Source: Methylocapsa palsarum (GTDB lineage Bacteria; Pseudomonadota; Alphaproteobacteria; Rhizobiales; Beijerinckiaceae). From it: DNA of 64,000 nt. Made by a program: the position numbers and the translations under genes. Of the stretch, positions 25,677 to 35,123 are shown piece by piece. The stretch covers positions 62,001 to 126,000 of the forward strand of contig NZ_FOSN01000008.1 in the NCBI RefSeq assembly GCF_900114285.1, written 5' to 3'. Numbering within the stretch: position 1 is the first letter of the stretch; each line of letters opens with the position of its first letter. The notes below the pieces were generated by a model. It was not told the origin of the DNA, ran no database searches, and worked only from the letters and a program-made list of their open reading frames with translations.

Positions 25677-25839
25677 TGACGAAGCGAAGAATAGCCGCGC
25701 AACGAGATCATTGGACGTTTTTCAGCCCTTTTGCTGAAACGCCGCGCTTGAAGTCTTTCCCGTTTCCATTCGCGGCAAAAGACCTTTATGAGAAGCCGGG
25801 AAACGAGGCGCGGACTGAACCTGACCGGGGCGATCGACA

Positions 25840-26847
25840 ATGGCGGATGAGTTGGTGAAAACGGGTCATCTTGTGACGGTTTTCGGCGGGTCGGGCTTCA
25901 TTGGCCGGCACGCGGTGCGGGCGCTGGCGCAGAGCGGCTGGCGCGTGCGGGTGGCCTCCCGCCGGCCCGATCTCGCCTTCCATCTCCAGCCGGCCGGAAA
26001 AGTCGGCCAGATCAACGCCGTCCAGGCGAATTTGCGCTATCCCGAATCAATTGCGCGGGCGGTGCGCGACGCCGACGCCGTGGTGAACCTCGTCGGACTG
26101 CTGAGCGAATCCGGCGCGCAGAATTTCGACGCGATCCATAATCTCGGGGCTCAGGCGATCGCCAACGCCGCCAATCAAACGGGCGCGAAGGTCTTCGTGC
26201 AGATGTCGGCGATCGGCGCGGATCCGCACCAGACCGCGGTTTACGCGAAAACCAAGGGCCTCGGCGAAGAGGCGGTGCTGAGGATCCGGCCGGACGCCGT
26301 CGTCCTGCGGCCCTCCGTCGTGTTCGGCCCCGAGGACGAGTTCTTCAACCGCTTCGCGGCGATGGCGCGGATCCTGCCCGCGCTGCCCCTGATCGGAGGC
26401 GGCGCGACCCGGCTCCAGCCGGTGTTCGTCGGCGATGTGGCGAGATCGGTCGCGCTCGCCGTCGAGGGCAAGGCGACGCCCGGAACGATCTACGAACTTG
26501 GCGGCGCGCAAATCTCGACCTTCAAGGAAATCATCGAATTCATCATGAAGATCACGGGTCAGCAGCGCAGACTCGTGCCGGTCACGTTCGAACGGGCGAA
26601 GCAAATCGGCGCCCTCACCGAAACGATGATGCGGCTGTCGCTCGGCCTTTTCCCGAAAATCCTGGCGATCACCGAGGACCAGGTCGAATTGCTGCGCAGC
26701 GATAATGTGGTGTCGGAGCAGGCGATCGCCGAGGGACGCACGCTGCGCGGGCTCGGCATTGCGCCGGAAGCCTATGAGACCTTCGTTCCGACCTACCTCT
26801 ACCGCTACCGTAAGGCCGGGCAATTTTCAGGGCTTGGCGCGTCCTGA
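25840..26847 (+). CDS. Complex I NDUFA9-like NAD(P)-binding protein (atypical SDR)
   Basis: A 335-residue extended short-chain dehydrogenase-like protein. The nucleotide loop is VFGGSGFIGRHAV (about 15-27), with VVNLVGLL and the region FVQMSAIGAD, then YAKTKGLGEE carrying the Tyr-x3-Lys pair. This is the NDUFA9/39-kDa subfamily, which in mitochondria is a complex I subunit and in alphaproteobacteria is a stand-alone protein linked to respiratory or quinone metabolism. It is the first gene outside the island. Its stop overlaps the end of the convergent EI24 gene by 21 bases. Confidence 0.82.
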   Translation: MADELVKTGHLVTVFGGSGFIGRHAVRALAQSGWRVRVASRRPDLAFHLQPAGKVGQINAVQANLRYPESIARAVRDADAVVNLVGLLSESGAQNFDAIHNLGAQAIANAANQTGAKVFVQMSAIGADPHQTAVYAKTKGLGEEAVLRIRPDAVVLRPSVVFGPEDEFFNRFAAMARILPALPLIGGGATRLQPVFVGDVARSVALAVEGKATPGTIYELGGAQISTFKEIIEFIMKITGQQRRLVPVTFERAKQIGALTETMMRLSLGLFPKILAITEDQVELLRSDNVVSEQAIAEGRTLRGLGIAPEAYETFVPTYLYRYRKAGQFSGLGAS

Positions 26848-27546
26848 TCGGCCGGGCGATTCGCCTCCGCGCGGCGCGCTGACCATCGGCTCGCGCAAGA
26901 TCCCGGCTGTGATCCGGACGAAAAGCGCCGTCCCGAACAGCGGCGTCAGCAGATTGAGAACCGGAACCGCGAGCATCGCGGCGAGAATCAGCCCCGCGGC
27001 GAAGAGGCGCGGTTCGTGCCGCTTGCGCAGGCGGCGCACTTCGCCTGGCGGCAGGCGACGGCTGGCCGCGAGTTCGAAATAGCCGCGCCCGAAGAGATAG
27101 GCGTTCGCAGCGAAAAACGCGATGGCGTTGACGCCCGGAACCAGCAAAAGCAAAAGCGCCGCCAGATTGACGACGAGCGCGACGGCCGAAAACCGGACGG
27201 CCAGCCACAGCGCGTCGTGAAGGGCGAGCCGCTGCCCCGCCGTCGCGCCCGGACGCAATTCCCGTTCGACCGCGTCCGCCAGATCATCGAAGAAAAATCC
27301 GGCGATCAGAAACGAGGCGGATGGAATGAGGAACGCGAGGCCGATCATGAGCCCGGCGCCTCCGATCAAGGTCAGCGCCGAAGTCAGCCACGGATAGGGT
27401 AGCGCCAGCGCGCCAGCGAGAAGCTTTTCCAGCACGGCCCAGAGCAGCGCAAGCAGACCCAGCGTGAACAGGATCGTCTTGACAAGCGCATTCCGGAACG
27501 GCGGCGTCAAAACGTCATCCGCAGCGGCGAGCACGTCTTCGAACAT
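26827..27546 (-). CDS. EI24/CysZ-family membrane protein
   Basis: A 239-residue inner-membrane protein with hydrophobic segments at about 25-45, 55-90, 118-150 and 185-215, and the family segment [19 protein letters not shown]. The family includes CysZ, a sulfate uptake protein in E. coli. Sulfate transport is possible, but no cys gene lies nearby, so the substrate is open. It converges on the NDUFA9-like gene. Confidence 0.75.
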   Translation of the reverse strand: MFEDVLAAADDVLTPPFRNALVKTILFTLGLLALLWAVLEKLLAGALALPYPWLTSALTLIGGAGLMIGLAFLIPSASFLIAGFFFDDLADAVERELRPGATAGQRLALHDALWLAVRFSAVALVVNLAALLLLLVPGVNAIAFFAANAYLFGRGYFELAASRRLPPGEVRRLRKRHEPRLFAAGLILAAMLAVPVLNLLTPLFGTALFVRITAGILREPMVSAPRGGESPGRSGRAKP

Positions 27547-27740
27547 ATGACCTCTTGAACGCCGGACAGATCCGGCGCTGCTTACCTAAGCAATCCCCCG
27601 CCTGCTTGCCAATGCTTCGAGGTTCTGAAACTTCCGTCCGGGTTGAAGCGGGCCCCGGCTTCCTCTACCGTCGATCCGGCGCCGGTTGGACGCCTTTTCG
27701 ATGGACGCCAAGCCGCATCAGGAGCCAGCAAGATTTGCTT

Positions 27741-28751
27741 ATGACACATGAAAACGCCGCTCCGTCCTTGGGAGACGAGCTGCCCTTGCGGCACGACTGG
27801 ACGCTGGCGGAAATCGTCGCCATCCACGATTCGCCTCTGCTTGAGCTGATCGCCCGCGCCAACGCGGTTCACCGCGCCCATCAGGACGTCAATGATGTTC
27901 AAAAGGCGAGCCTGCTCAGCATCAAGACGGGCGGCTGCCCGGAAGATTGCGGCTATTGCCCGCAATCGGCGCATCATCGGGACGTGCGTCTCGACAAGGT
28001 CGAGATGATGGCGTGCGGCGAGGTTCTGGCCGCCGCGGCCCGGGCGAAAGCCGCCGGCGCCGACCGCTTCTGCATGGGCGCGGCGTGGCGGAACGTGCGC
28101 GACGGCGCCCAGTTCGACTCCGTGCTCGATATGGTGCGCGGCGTGCGCGCTCTGGGCATGGAAGCCTGCGTCACGCTCGGCATGCTGACCGGGAGCCAGG
28201 CCGAGCGGCTGAAAGAGGCCGGGCTGACGGCGTATAATCACAACCTCGACACCGGTCCCGATTTTTACGGCGACATCATCACCACCCGCACCTATGACGA
28301 CCGGCTCGAGACGTTGCGGGCCGTGCGCGGCGCGGGCCTCGAAATGTGCTGCGGCGGGATCATCGGGATGGGTGAAAGCGTCGCCGACCGCGCCGCCATG
28401 CTGCAGGTGCTGGCCGCGTTCGACCCGCATCCCGAAAGCGTGCCGGTCAATGCGCTGGTTCCGGTCGAGGGCACGCCGCTCGGCGCCTGCGAGGTGATCG
28501 ATCCCCTCGTTTTCGTGCGGATGATTGCGACGACCCGGATCGTCTTGCCGAAGTCGCGGGTGCGGCTGTCGGCGGGCAGATCCATCCTCAACCGCGAGGC
28601 CCAAATCCTTTGCATGGTCGCAGGAGCAAATTCGATCTTCTACGGCGAGGCTCTGCTGACGACGCAAAACGTCGGTGAAACCGAGGACGATGCGCTGTTT
28701 GCCGCGCTTCGCTCGCGGACCCCGGCGCACGACGATGCGATGCGCTCCTAG
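27741..28751 (+). CDS. bioB: Biotin synthase
   Basis: Radical SAM enzyme that inserts sulfur into dethiobiotin, the last step of biotin synthesis. The ATG at 27741 (MTHENAAPS) gives 336 residues, the usual length; the frame opens earlier at 27555. The radical SAM cysteines are in [16 protein letters not shown]. Further Cys ligands of the second cluster and the late Arg are in [20 protein letters not shown] and VRLSAGR. No other bio gene is in the window. The stop codon TAG is also the first triplet of a dispersed repeat. Confidence 0.96.
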   Translation: MTHENAAPSLGDELPLRHDWTLAEIVAIHDSPLLELIARANAVHRAHQDVNDVQKASLLSIKTGGCPEDCGYCPQSAHHRDVRLDKVEMMACGEVLAAAARAKAAGADRFCMGAAWRNVRDGAQFDSVLDMVRGVRALGMEACVTLGMLTGSQAERLKEAGLTAYNHNLDTGPDFYGDIITTRTYDDRLETLRAVRGAGLEMCCGGIIGMGESVADRAAMLQVLAAFDPHPESVPVNALVPVEGTPLGACEVIDPLVFVRMIATTRIVLPKSRVRLSAGRSILNREAQILCMVAGANSIFYGEALLTTQNVGETEDDALFAALRSRTPAHDDAMRS

Positions 28752-28798
28752 AGGCTTTCCGATCGCATGCCGTGATGCGATCAATCAGAAATCGCTCC
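28749..28798 (+). repeat. Dispersed palindromic repeat, short copy
   Basis: Begins with the bioB TAG stop, then AGGCTTTCCGATCGCATG, a diverged palindrome centre (CCGTG), GATGCGATC and AATCAGAAATCGCTCC. It lacks the second half found in the longer copies at 30151, 44570, 49748 and 55558. Confidence 0.8.
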
Positions 28799-28856
28799 GG
28801 AGGCCTTCGCGCGTTTGGTACAACCTTTGCCAAATTTCGAAAGGCCGGAGGGCGTG

Positions 28857-30146
28857 TTGAAGGAAACAGCGTTCACGCATGCGGCGCGCCTTCGCGCTCT
28901 CTTTCTCGCGGGCGCCGTCCTGATGAGCGCCGCATGGCTCCCCGGTTTTCCGGCGGCCGCCCAGCAAGCCCCGGATAAAGCGGAAGCGGGGGCGGCCGAA
29001 GCGAAGGCTCCGCCTGCGCCCATCAACGTCCCGCAAACAGGTGCCAAGGCCGAAGACCTCATCCGAAACCTCAGGAAGATCCGGCTCCCGGACGGCTTCA
29101 AGATCAGCCTTTTTGCGATTGTCCCGCAGGCCCGCGCCATTGCGGTCGGCCCACAAGGCAAGGCGGTTTTCGTCAGCACACGCGACGTCAATGTTTATGC
29201 GCTTGGCGCCGCGCTCGACGGCGAACATGAGGTTCGGCCGTTCGCAGCGTCAACGACGATGAAAGTCCCCCACGGAGTTTGCTTCGCCCCGGACGGAACG
29301 CTGTACGTCGCCGAATTGAACCGTGTGCAATCATTCGCCAACGCGGAAGCCGTCTACCGTGACGCCAATGTCGTGGGCAAAACCGTCGTCGAACAAGGGA
29401 AACTGATCCCGCCGGAACACGAGGCCGACAACCACAGCCGGCGGGTCTGCCGGATCGGCCCGGACAACAAGCTGTACATCACGCTCGGCCAGCCCTTCAA
29501 TGTGCCCCCGTCCGACAAATGGGCGCTGTACCCGCCCCTTGGAATTGGCGGAATCATCCGTATGAACCGCGATGGTTCCGGCCGCCAGGTTTTCGCCTCC
29601 GGCATCCGCAATTCCGTCGGTCTGGATTTCAATCCGAGGGACAACACCTTGTGGTTCACCGACAATCAGGTCGACCGGATGGGCGACGACATTCCGCCTG
29701 GCGAACTCAACCGCGCGACGAAAGCCGGCCAGAATTTCGGCTTTCCGTATTATGGCGGAGGCCACGTCCGAACCGAGGACTACAAGAACGAAACGCCGCC
29801 AAAAGATCTGGTGTTTCCGGAGGTCGAGATGGTTGCGCACGCCGCCGACCTCGGCATGAGTTTTTATCGCGGGTCGCAATTTCCAAAGCTCTACAGGGGC
29901 GGTATTTTTTCCGCCCAGCACGGCTCGTGGAACCGCACGATTCCCATCGGCGCGCGGGTGATGTTCACCTCGTTGAAGAAAAACGGCCACGCGGACAAGA
30001 CCCAGCCCTTCGCGGAAGGCTGGAAAGAAGACGACGGCTCCTATTGGGGCCGCCCCGTTGACGTCGCCGAACTACCGGACGGATCGCTGCTGGTGTCGGA
30101 CGACTACAACGGCGCGCTGTATCGGATCGCCTACGAAGGCAAGTGA
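28857..30146 (+). CDS. Secreted PQQ-dependent sugar dehydrogenase-like protein (sorbosone dehydrogenase family)
   Basis: A beta-propeller protein exported by a signal peptide (hydrophobic core LRALFLAGAVLMSAAWL, cleavage near AAAQQ). Blade-like repeats include GVCFAPDGTLYVAEL, RIGPDNKLYITLG, GLDFNPRDNTLWFTDN and VAELPDGSLLVSDDYNG; the GLDFNP and DNQVDRMGDD region resembles the soluble glucose/sorbosone dehydrogenase family. The substrate and PQQ use are not proven. Start: TTG at 28857 sits 5 bases after GGAGG; GTG at 28854 is possible but too close. Confidence 0.75.
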   Translation: MKETAFTHAARLRALFLAGAVLMSAAWLPGFPAAAQQAPDKAEAGAAEAKAPPAPINVPQTGAKAEDLIRNLRKIRLPDGFKISLFAIVPQARAIAVGPQGKAVFVSTRDVNVYALGAALDGEHEVRPFAASTTMKVPHGVCFAPDGTLYVAELNRVQSFANAEAVYRDANVVGKTVVEQGKLIPPEHEADNHSRRVCRIGPDNKLYITLGQPFNVPPSDKWALYPPLGIGGIIRMNRDGSGRQVFASGIRNSVGLDFNPRDNTLWFTDNQVDRMGDDIPPGELNRATKAGQNFGFPYYGGGHVRTEDYKNETPPKDLVFPEVEMVAHAADLGMSFYRGSQFPKLYRGGIFSAQHGSWNRTIPIGARVMFTSLKKNGHADKTQPFAEGWKEDDGSYWGRPVDVAELPDGSLLVSDDYNGALYRIAYEGK

Positions 30147-30150
30147 GCCC

Positions 30151-30268
30151 TTAGAGCGCTTTCCGATCGCATGAAGTCATGCGATCAATCAGAAATCGCT
30201 CCAGAGTCAAAAGCTTGAGCATAGTCTTGTCGGTGGGATGGATTCAATCCGATCGGAATATGGTCTAA
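30151..30268 (+). repeat. Dispersed palindromic repeat, full copy
   Basis: TTAGAGCGCTTTCCGATCG, the palindrome GATCGCATGA-AG-TCATGCGATC, then CAGAAATCGCTCCAGAGTC, AGCTTGAGCATAGTCTTGTC and a second palindrome ATCCGATCGGAAT. It lies between the sugar dehydrogenase gene and trpB (3' ends facing). Confidence 0.85.
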
Positions 30269-30300
30269 TGCGCTTTCGACGCTCTCGGCGCGACGCGAAT

Positions 30301-31611
30301 TCACATCCCGCCGAGGTGATCGGCGACGGTGAAAATGTCCTTGTCGCCGCGGCCGGAAATATTCACAACCATCAGATGGTCGCGCGGCTTTTTCGGCGCG
30401 ATCTCGACCACCCGCGCCAGCGCGTGCGCGGGTTCGAGCGCGGGGATGATGCCCTCCAGCTGGGCGCACAATTGAAACGCGGCAAGCGCCTCGTCGTCCG
30501 TTGCGGAGAGATAGACGACGCGCCCGGATTCCTTCAGCCAGGCGTGTTCGGGACCGATGCCGGGATAGTCGAGACCGGCCGAGATCGAGTGGCCTTCCTC
30601 GATCTGCCCGTCTTCGTTCATCAAAAGGTAGGTGCGGTTGCCGTGCAGAACGCCGGGGCGCCCGCCCGCGAGCGAGGCGGCGTGCGCCTTGTCGAGGCCA
30701 TAGCCCGCCGCCTCGACGCCATAGATCTCGACCCCGGAATCGTCGAGGAACGGATGAAATAGGCCGATGGCGTTGGAACCCCCGCCGATACAGGCGAACA
30801 GCGAGTCGGGAATGCGGCCCTCAGCCGCAAGCATCTGCGTCCGGGTCTCCTCGCCGATCACGCATTGAAAATCGCGCACCATGGCGGGATAGGGATGCGG
30901 GCCGGCCGCCGTGCCGATGCAGTAGAAGGTGTCGGCGACGTTGGTGACCCAATCGCGCAGGGCCTCGTTCATCGCATCCTTCAGGGTCTTCGCGCCACAC
31001 TCGACCGGCACCACCTTGGCGCCGAGCATATTCATGCGGAAGACGTTGGGTTTTTGCCGCTCGACGTCGACCGAACCCATGTAGACGATGCATTCAAGGC
31101 CAAATCTGGCGCAGGCCGTGGCGGTCGCGACGCCATGCTGTCCGGCGCCGGTTTCGGCGATGATCCGCTTTTTTCCCATGCGGCGGGCGAGCAGGATCTG
31201 GCCGAGCACGTTGTTGATCTTGTGCGCGCCGGTATGGTTCAGTTCCTCGCGCTTGAAATAAATCTTGGCGCCGCCTTCGGTCCCCGATTGCGCGGCGATC
31301 CGCCGGACATGCTCCGTCAGCCGTTCGGCGTAATAGAGCGGGCTTGGCCGGCCGACGTAATAGGTCAGGAGATTGTCGAGTTCGGCCTTGAACGCCGGGT
31401 CTTTCTTCGCCGCCTCGTAATGCTTTTCGAGGTCGAGGATCAGCGGCATCAGGGTTTCGGCGACGAACCGTCCGCCGAACAGGCCGAAATGACCGCGTTC
31501 GTCGGGCCCCGTCCGGAAGGAATTGACTTGCTGCAGCACCTTTGGCCCCTCATGTCGAAGGTTCTCGCGCTCGGAGAACTCATGCGGCTCAAGGATGTTG
31601 ATATAGGGCAT
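30301..31611 (-). CDS. trpB: Tryptophan synthase beta chain
   Basis: PLP enzyme joining indole and serine to make tryptophan. The 436 residues from the ATG at 31611 ([12 protein letters not shown]) include [13 protein letters not shown], the PLP lysine in [10 protein letters not shown], the phosphate loop [10 protein letters not shown] and the [11 protein letters not shown] segment. The frame opens at 31848 but overlaps trpF there. It lies 11 bases after trpF. The alpha-chain gene trpA, which normally follows, is absent here; the next sequence is a dispersed repeat. Confidence 0.97.
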   Translation of the reverse strand: MPYINILEPHEFSERENLRHEGPKVLQQVNSFRTGPDERGHFGLFGGRFVAETLMPLILDLEKHYEAAKKDPAFKAELDNLLTYYVGRPSPLYYAERLTEHVRRIAAQSGTEGGAKIYFKREELNHTGAHKINNVLGQILLARRMGKKRIIAETGAGQHGVATATACARFGLECIVYMGSVDVERQKPNVFRMNMLGAKVVPVECGAKTLKDAMNEALRDWVTNVADTFYCIGTAAGPHPYPAMVRDFQCVIGEETRTQMLAAEGRIPDSLFACIGGGSNAIGLFHPFLDDSGVEIYGVEAAGYGLDKAHAASLAGGRPGVLHGNRTYLLMNEDGQIEEGHSISAGLDYPGIGPEHAWLKESGRVVYLSATDDEALAAFQLCAQLEGIIPALEPAHALARVVEIAPKKPRDHLMVVNISGRGDKDIFTVADHLGGM

Positions 31612-31622
31612 TTGAACGCGCG

Positions 31623-32327
31623 TTACAAAAGGCGCGAAAGACTCCACGCCCGCCGCTCCGGCCCTGGCGCCGAGCCCGTCCCGCCCTCCCCGACCCGCCG
31701 AACCGCGGCGATGAACGCCGCAATCCTCGCCGGATCCTTGACCCCGGGGGCGCTTTCGACCCCAGAGGAGACGTCGACGCCGGGCGCGCATGTCCGCACG
31801 ATCGCATCGGCGACATTTTGCGCGTCGAGGCCGCCAGCAAGAAGCCACGGCTTCCTCGTTTCAATCTCGGAGAGAACGCTCCAGTCGAAAGCGGAGCCGT
31901 TGCCGCCCGGCCGCGAGGCCCCCGGCGCGGGTTTCGCGTCGAACAGCAGATAATCTGCGGCCTCGAACAGCAGCGCGTGTTCGGCGTCGGCGCGGCCCGC
32001 GATGGCGATTGCCTTGATCACAGGCAGCCCGAAGCGGGCCCGGATGGAGGCGATCCGCTCCGGCGATTCATGACCGTGAAGTTGCAGCGCCTGCGGATCG
32101 AACGCCGCGATCGCCGCGGCCAGGGAAACGTCGTCGGCGTCAACCGTCAGCAGCACCTTTCGGGCGCGCTTCTCGACGCGCGCGGCCAGAGCCGCCGCCC
32201 GTTCGAGACCGACATGGCGGGGGCTTTTGTCGAAATAAACGAAGCCAACCATATCGGCGCCGCAGGCAAGCGCGACGTCGAGAGTTTCCGGCGTTGAGAG
32301 GCCGCAGATTTTGACGATCAGGTTCAT
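31623..32327 (-). CDS. trpF: Phosphoribosylanthranilate isomerase
   Basis: Third committed step of tryptophan synthesis: Amadori rearrangement of phosphoribosylanthranilate. The 234-residue TIM barrel has the catalytic Cys in VKICGLS (residues 5-11), [19 protein letters not shown], the catalytic Asp region LLFDAKP, the phosphate-binding [11 protein letters not shown] and VDVSSGVES. The C-terminal 25 residues are extra. It is upstream of and close to trpB, and downstream of lapA, in the usual Hyphomicrobiales order. Confidence 0.95.
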   Translation of the reverse strand: MNLIVKICGLSTPETLDVALACGADMVGFVYFDKSPRHVGLERAAALAARVEKRARKVLLTVDADDVSLAAAIAAFDPQALQLHGHESPERIASIRARFGLPVIKAIAIAGRADAEHALLFEAADYLLFDAKPAPGASRPGGNGSAFDWSVLSEIETRKPWLLAGGLDAQNVADAIVRTCAPGVDVSSGVESAPGVKDPARIAAFIAAVRRVGEGGTGSAPGPERRAWSLSRLL

Positions 32328-32384
32328 GGATTGGCAATCGGTTGAAAGACCGGCGGCAGACGCCGCGCGCCCGCCCTTCGACCC

Positions 32385-32693
32385 TTACGCTTTCTGCGTG
32401 TCGGATCGCCGCGCAAGCTCGCTGCGCAGGGTTTTCGCCTCGCCTCTGGCTTTGCGGGCGGCCTGACGGTGACGGCCTTGTTCGAACCACATCGCGATCC
32501 CGCCGAGCAGGACGCCGATCATCACGGCCACGAGCAGTACGACGGACAGACGCGCGGTCATATAATAACCCGACGACTCGCCCTCGGTAAAAGGGTCGAA
32601 GAACACGGTGACGGGATGACGGTTGGCGATATCGATGGCGACGCCCGCAAGCGCCACCGGAAGAAGAAGCAGCAGTTTCAAAAATGTTTTCAT
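32385..32693 (-). CDS. lapA: LapA (DUF1049) domain membrane protein
   Basis: A 102-residue protein from the ATG at 32693 (MKTFLKLLLL). It has two transmembrane helices (about 3-22 and 48-72), with the LapA pattern of an N-terminal helix, a short NRHPVTVFFDPF loop, a second helix ending in GGIAMWFEQGRHR, and a basic coiled cytoplasmic tail. In E. coli LapA works with LapB in regulating LPS synthesis. No lapB is adjacent, so only the domain call is firm. Confidence 0.75.
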   Translation of the reverse strand: MKTFLKLLLLLPVALAGVAIDIANRHPVTVFFDPFTEGESSGYYMTARLSVVLLVAVMIGVLLGGIAMWFEQGRHRQAARKARGEAKTLRSELARRSDTQKA

Positions 32694-32792
32694 CTGCGCC
32701 TGCCGGGAATGTGCGCTCGGCGCACGAAGGTGAACTTGCCGCACGAAGTCAAGTTTGGGGATGAGGATAGCCGTCGGCTCCGCGATAGCGCG

Positions 32793-33083
32793 TCAGCCTT
32801 CGTAGCCTTCATTCAAACGCTCGCGCATTTCCTTGCCGGTCTTGAAGAAGGGCACCGCTTTTTCGTCGACGGCGACCTGGGCTCCGGTGCGCGGATTGCG
32901 GCCTACTCTCGCATCCCTGCGCTTGACTGAAAAGGCGCCGAAACCGCGTAACTCGACCCGGTCGCCCCGCGACAGCGCTTCGGTGATTTCGTCGAAAATC
33001 GCGTTCACGATCTTTTCCACGTCGCGCAGATAAAGGTGCGGATTGCGATCGGCAATACGTTGAACGAGTTCCGATTTGATCAT
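32793..33083 (-). CDS. ihfB: Integration host factor subunit beta
   Basis: DNA-bending protein of the HU/IHF family that acts as a heterodimer with IhfA. The 96 residues start [17 protein letters not shown], with the DNA-binding arm region [21 protein letters not shown] (given only as a landmark at about 45-65) and [23 protein letters not shown]. It is placed between sppA and lapA as in other Hyphomicrobiales. IHF is often needed by tyrosine integrases, which is relevant to the island. Confidence 0.95.
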   Translation of the reverse strand: MIKSELVQRIADRNPHLYLRDVEKIVNAIFDEITEALSRGDRVELRGFGAFSVKRRDARVGRNPRTGAQVAVDEKAVPFFKTGKEMRERLNEGYEG

Positions 33084-33138
33084 GTGCCCCGCTCACGAAC
33101 AAAATTCCAGAATTCGGAAAATCCGGAATTCTGCTCCT

Positions 33139-34113
33139 TCAGTTCGTTGATTCAATTTGCCAAATCGAAACCAGACCGTCAAGCATGCGGACCTGCGCCA
33201 GTTCGGCTCCGTGCGCCAGAGTGCGGCTCAGCCCGCCAAAACCAAGCGTATCGGCGACATGGGCGGAAAAACCGAGAATTCCAAGGCCGCTCCAGGCGCC
33301 TTTCGGCTTCCAGTCGCGCACGGGCAATCCTTTTTTCACGGATTTTTCCTGCTCGAGCCAGGCGATCGCCTCGCGCTCGCCGCCCAGCCGGTCGACGAGG
33401 TGCAGATCAACGCCCTGGCGTCCGGTAAAGACCCGGCCGTCCACGACCGCGGCGAGCTGCTGGTCGGTCATGGCGCGGCGCTCCTTCACAAGCGTTTTGA
33501 ACCACGCGTAGCTGTCCTCGACGAGCGAGGCGAGCGCCGCCCGCGCTTCGGGCGTCGTAGGTTCGAATCCATTCGGCGACGCCTTCAACGGAGATGATTT
33601 GACGGTCTCCACATTGACCCCGACGGTGTCGAGAAGTTTGGTGAAATTGGGAAACTGGAACAGAACCCCGATGGACCCGACGAGCGAATTGCCCTGCGCC
33701 ACGATCTGGTCGGCGCCAAGCGCGGCGACATACCCGCCAGAGGCGGCGAGATCGCCAACGACGGCGACGGTCGGCTTCTTCGCGGACAGACGGCGGATGG
33801 CGTCAAACAACCGCTCTGATCCGGAGGTCGTTCCCCCAGGGCTGTTGATGCTGATCAGGACCGCGGCGGCCTGGGACTCCTCGATGTCCTGGATCGTCTT
33901 GAGGGTCTGCGAACTGCCCGTGATCAACCCGGAGATGGAGAGCTTTGCGATATGAGGCGTGAAGCTCGAGGTCTGGTCGGTCCCGAACAGGCGAAGTCCC
34001 GCCGCCAGAACGCCGATGATCGCGACGCCAAAGGCCGCGACTCGCCAAAATGACAGTTTGCGCCGCAACAGACGGCGCTCGACGAGGTAATCAGAAAAAA
34101 GTGGCGCGGGCAT
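33139..34113 (-). CDS. sppA: Signal peptide peptidase SppA, short form
   Basis: Membrane-anchored serine protease of family S49 that degrades cleaved signal peptides. The 324 residues have one N-terminal transmembrane helix (about 22-44), the substrate-binding region INSPGG (about 91-96), and the nucleophile Ser in LAASGGYVAALGAD (about 122-135). A Lys partner is expected further on. The single-domain length is the short form, not the 618-residue E. coli SppA. It lies upstream of ihfB. Confidence 0.9.
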   Translation of the reverse strand: MPAPLFSDYLVERRLLRRKLSFWRVAAFGVAIIGVLAAGLRLFGTDQTSSFTPHIAKLSISGLITGSSQTLKTIQDIEESQAAAVLISINSPGGTTSGSERLFDAIRRLSAKKPTVAVVGDLAASGGYVAALGADQIVAQGNSLVGSIGVLFQFPNFTKLLDTVGVNVETVKSSPLKASPNGFEPTTPEARAALASLVEDSYAWFKTLVKERRAMTDQQLAAVVDGRVFTGRQGVDLHLVDRLGGEREAIAWLEQEKSVKKGLPVRDWKPKGAWSGLGILGFSAHVADTLGFGGLSRTLAHGAELAQVRMLDGLVSIWQIESTN

Positions 34114-34259
34114 CGGTCATCCCAAAGTTCGGCCGCCCAAACCATTTCGCGGCTCTAAAAGGCGTCGGCCGCTTCCGCCGATTTCCCCTCGCCAAGAGTT
34201 TTGGGTTCAAGGTTCTACCGGCGGGTCGATGGCGGCGCAAGGGCCCTCTCAGATGCTGC

Positions 34260-34958
34260 TCACCCGGTCTTGAAGCTCCGGCGCGGCGCTTTGGCCCGCG
34301 TTTCCGCGATCACCGTCTCGCCCGCGACAGCTTTCGATCCCACCGTGACCTGGGCGACGGCGTTTGCGGGCAGATAAACGTCGACGCGCGACCCGAACCG
34401 GATCAGTCCGATGCGGTCCCCGACGCCCAGCGTTTCGCCCTGATGCACGAAACAGACGATGCGCCGCGCGATGAGCCCCGCGATCTGCACGATTCCGAAG
34501 CGCCCGGCCGCCGATTCGATGACGAGGCCGTTGCGCTCGTTGTCTTCGCTCGCCTTATCGAGATCCGCGTTCAGAAACAGCCCCGGCTTGTAGGCGATTT
34601 TCGTGATCCTGCCGCTGACGGGCGCGCGGTTCACGTGGCAATCGAAGACGGACATGAAGATCGCGATCCGCTGGAGCGGAGCCGCTCCCAGCCCGAGTTC
34701 GGGCGGCGGAATGAAAAAGCCGATTGACGAAACGACGCCGTCGGCGGGCGACACAACGAAGGAATCGTCAAGAGGCGTAAACCGCACGGGGTCGCGAAAA
34801 AAATAGATGCACCAGAGCGTTGCGAACGCGCCGATCCAGCCAAGAGATCCAAAGAATGACCCAAGGATCAGGGTGGCGAGCCCGAAACCGGCGATGAAGA
34901 CATAGCCTTCCGGGTGGATGGGCGCGATTTGCTTGCGGACGGAATCGATTATGGACAT
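34260..34958 (-). CDS. psd: Phosphatidylserine decarboxylase proenzyme
   Basis: Makes phosphatidylethanolamine from phosphatidylserine at the inner membrane. The 232-residue short-form enzyme starts at 34958 ([18 protein letters not shown]), has two membrane helices (about 20-55), the SVFDCHVNR segment with its conserved His, and the self-cleavage site in RFGSRVD, where the Ser becomes the pyruvoyl group. The frame opens at 35036. The usual partner pssA is not next to it: the next gene on the strand is sppA. Confidence 0.93.
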   Translation of the reverse strand: MSIIDSVRKQIAPIHPEGYVFIAGFGLATLILGSFFGSLGWIGAFATLWCIYFFRDPVRFTPLDDSFVVSPADGVVSSIGFFIPPPELGLGAAPLQRIAIFMSVFDCHVNRAPVSGRITKIAYKPGLFLNADLDKASEDNERNGLVIESAAGRFGIVQIAGLIARRIVCFVHQGETLGVGDRIGLIRFGSRVDVYLPANAVAQVTVGSKAVAGETVIAETRAKAPRRSFKTG

Positions 34959-35123
34959 CCAGATCACCTCTTTTCGGCCGACCTCTAGCATGGGGAGAGG
35001 CTCGGGCGAACATCGCCGTTTGCGGCGACGAATCATGTTGGAGCAGAACCATTTTTGGAGAAACGGCTTGAAAAGGGCGCGTCAAGGATCCCCGGGGGCG
35101 CGCCGGCTGAATTCGCGAGACTT

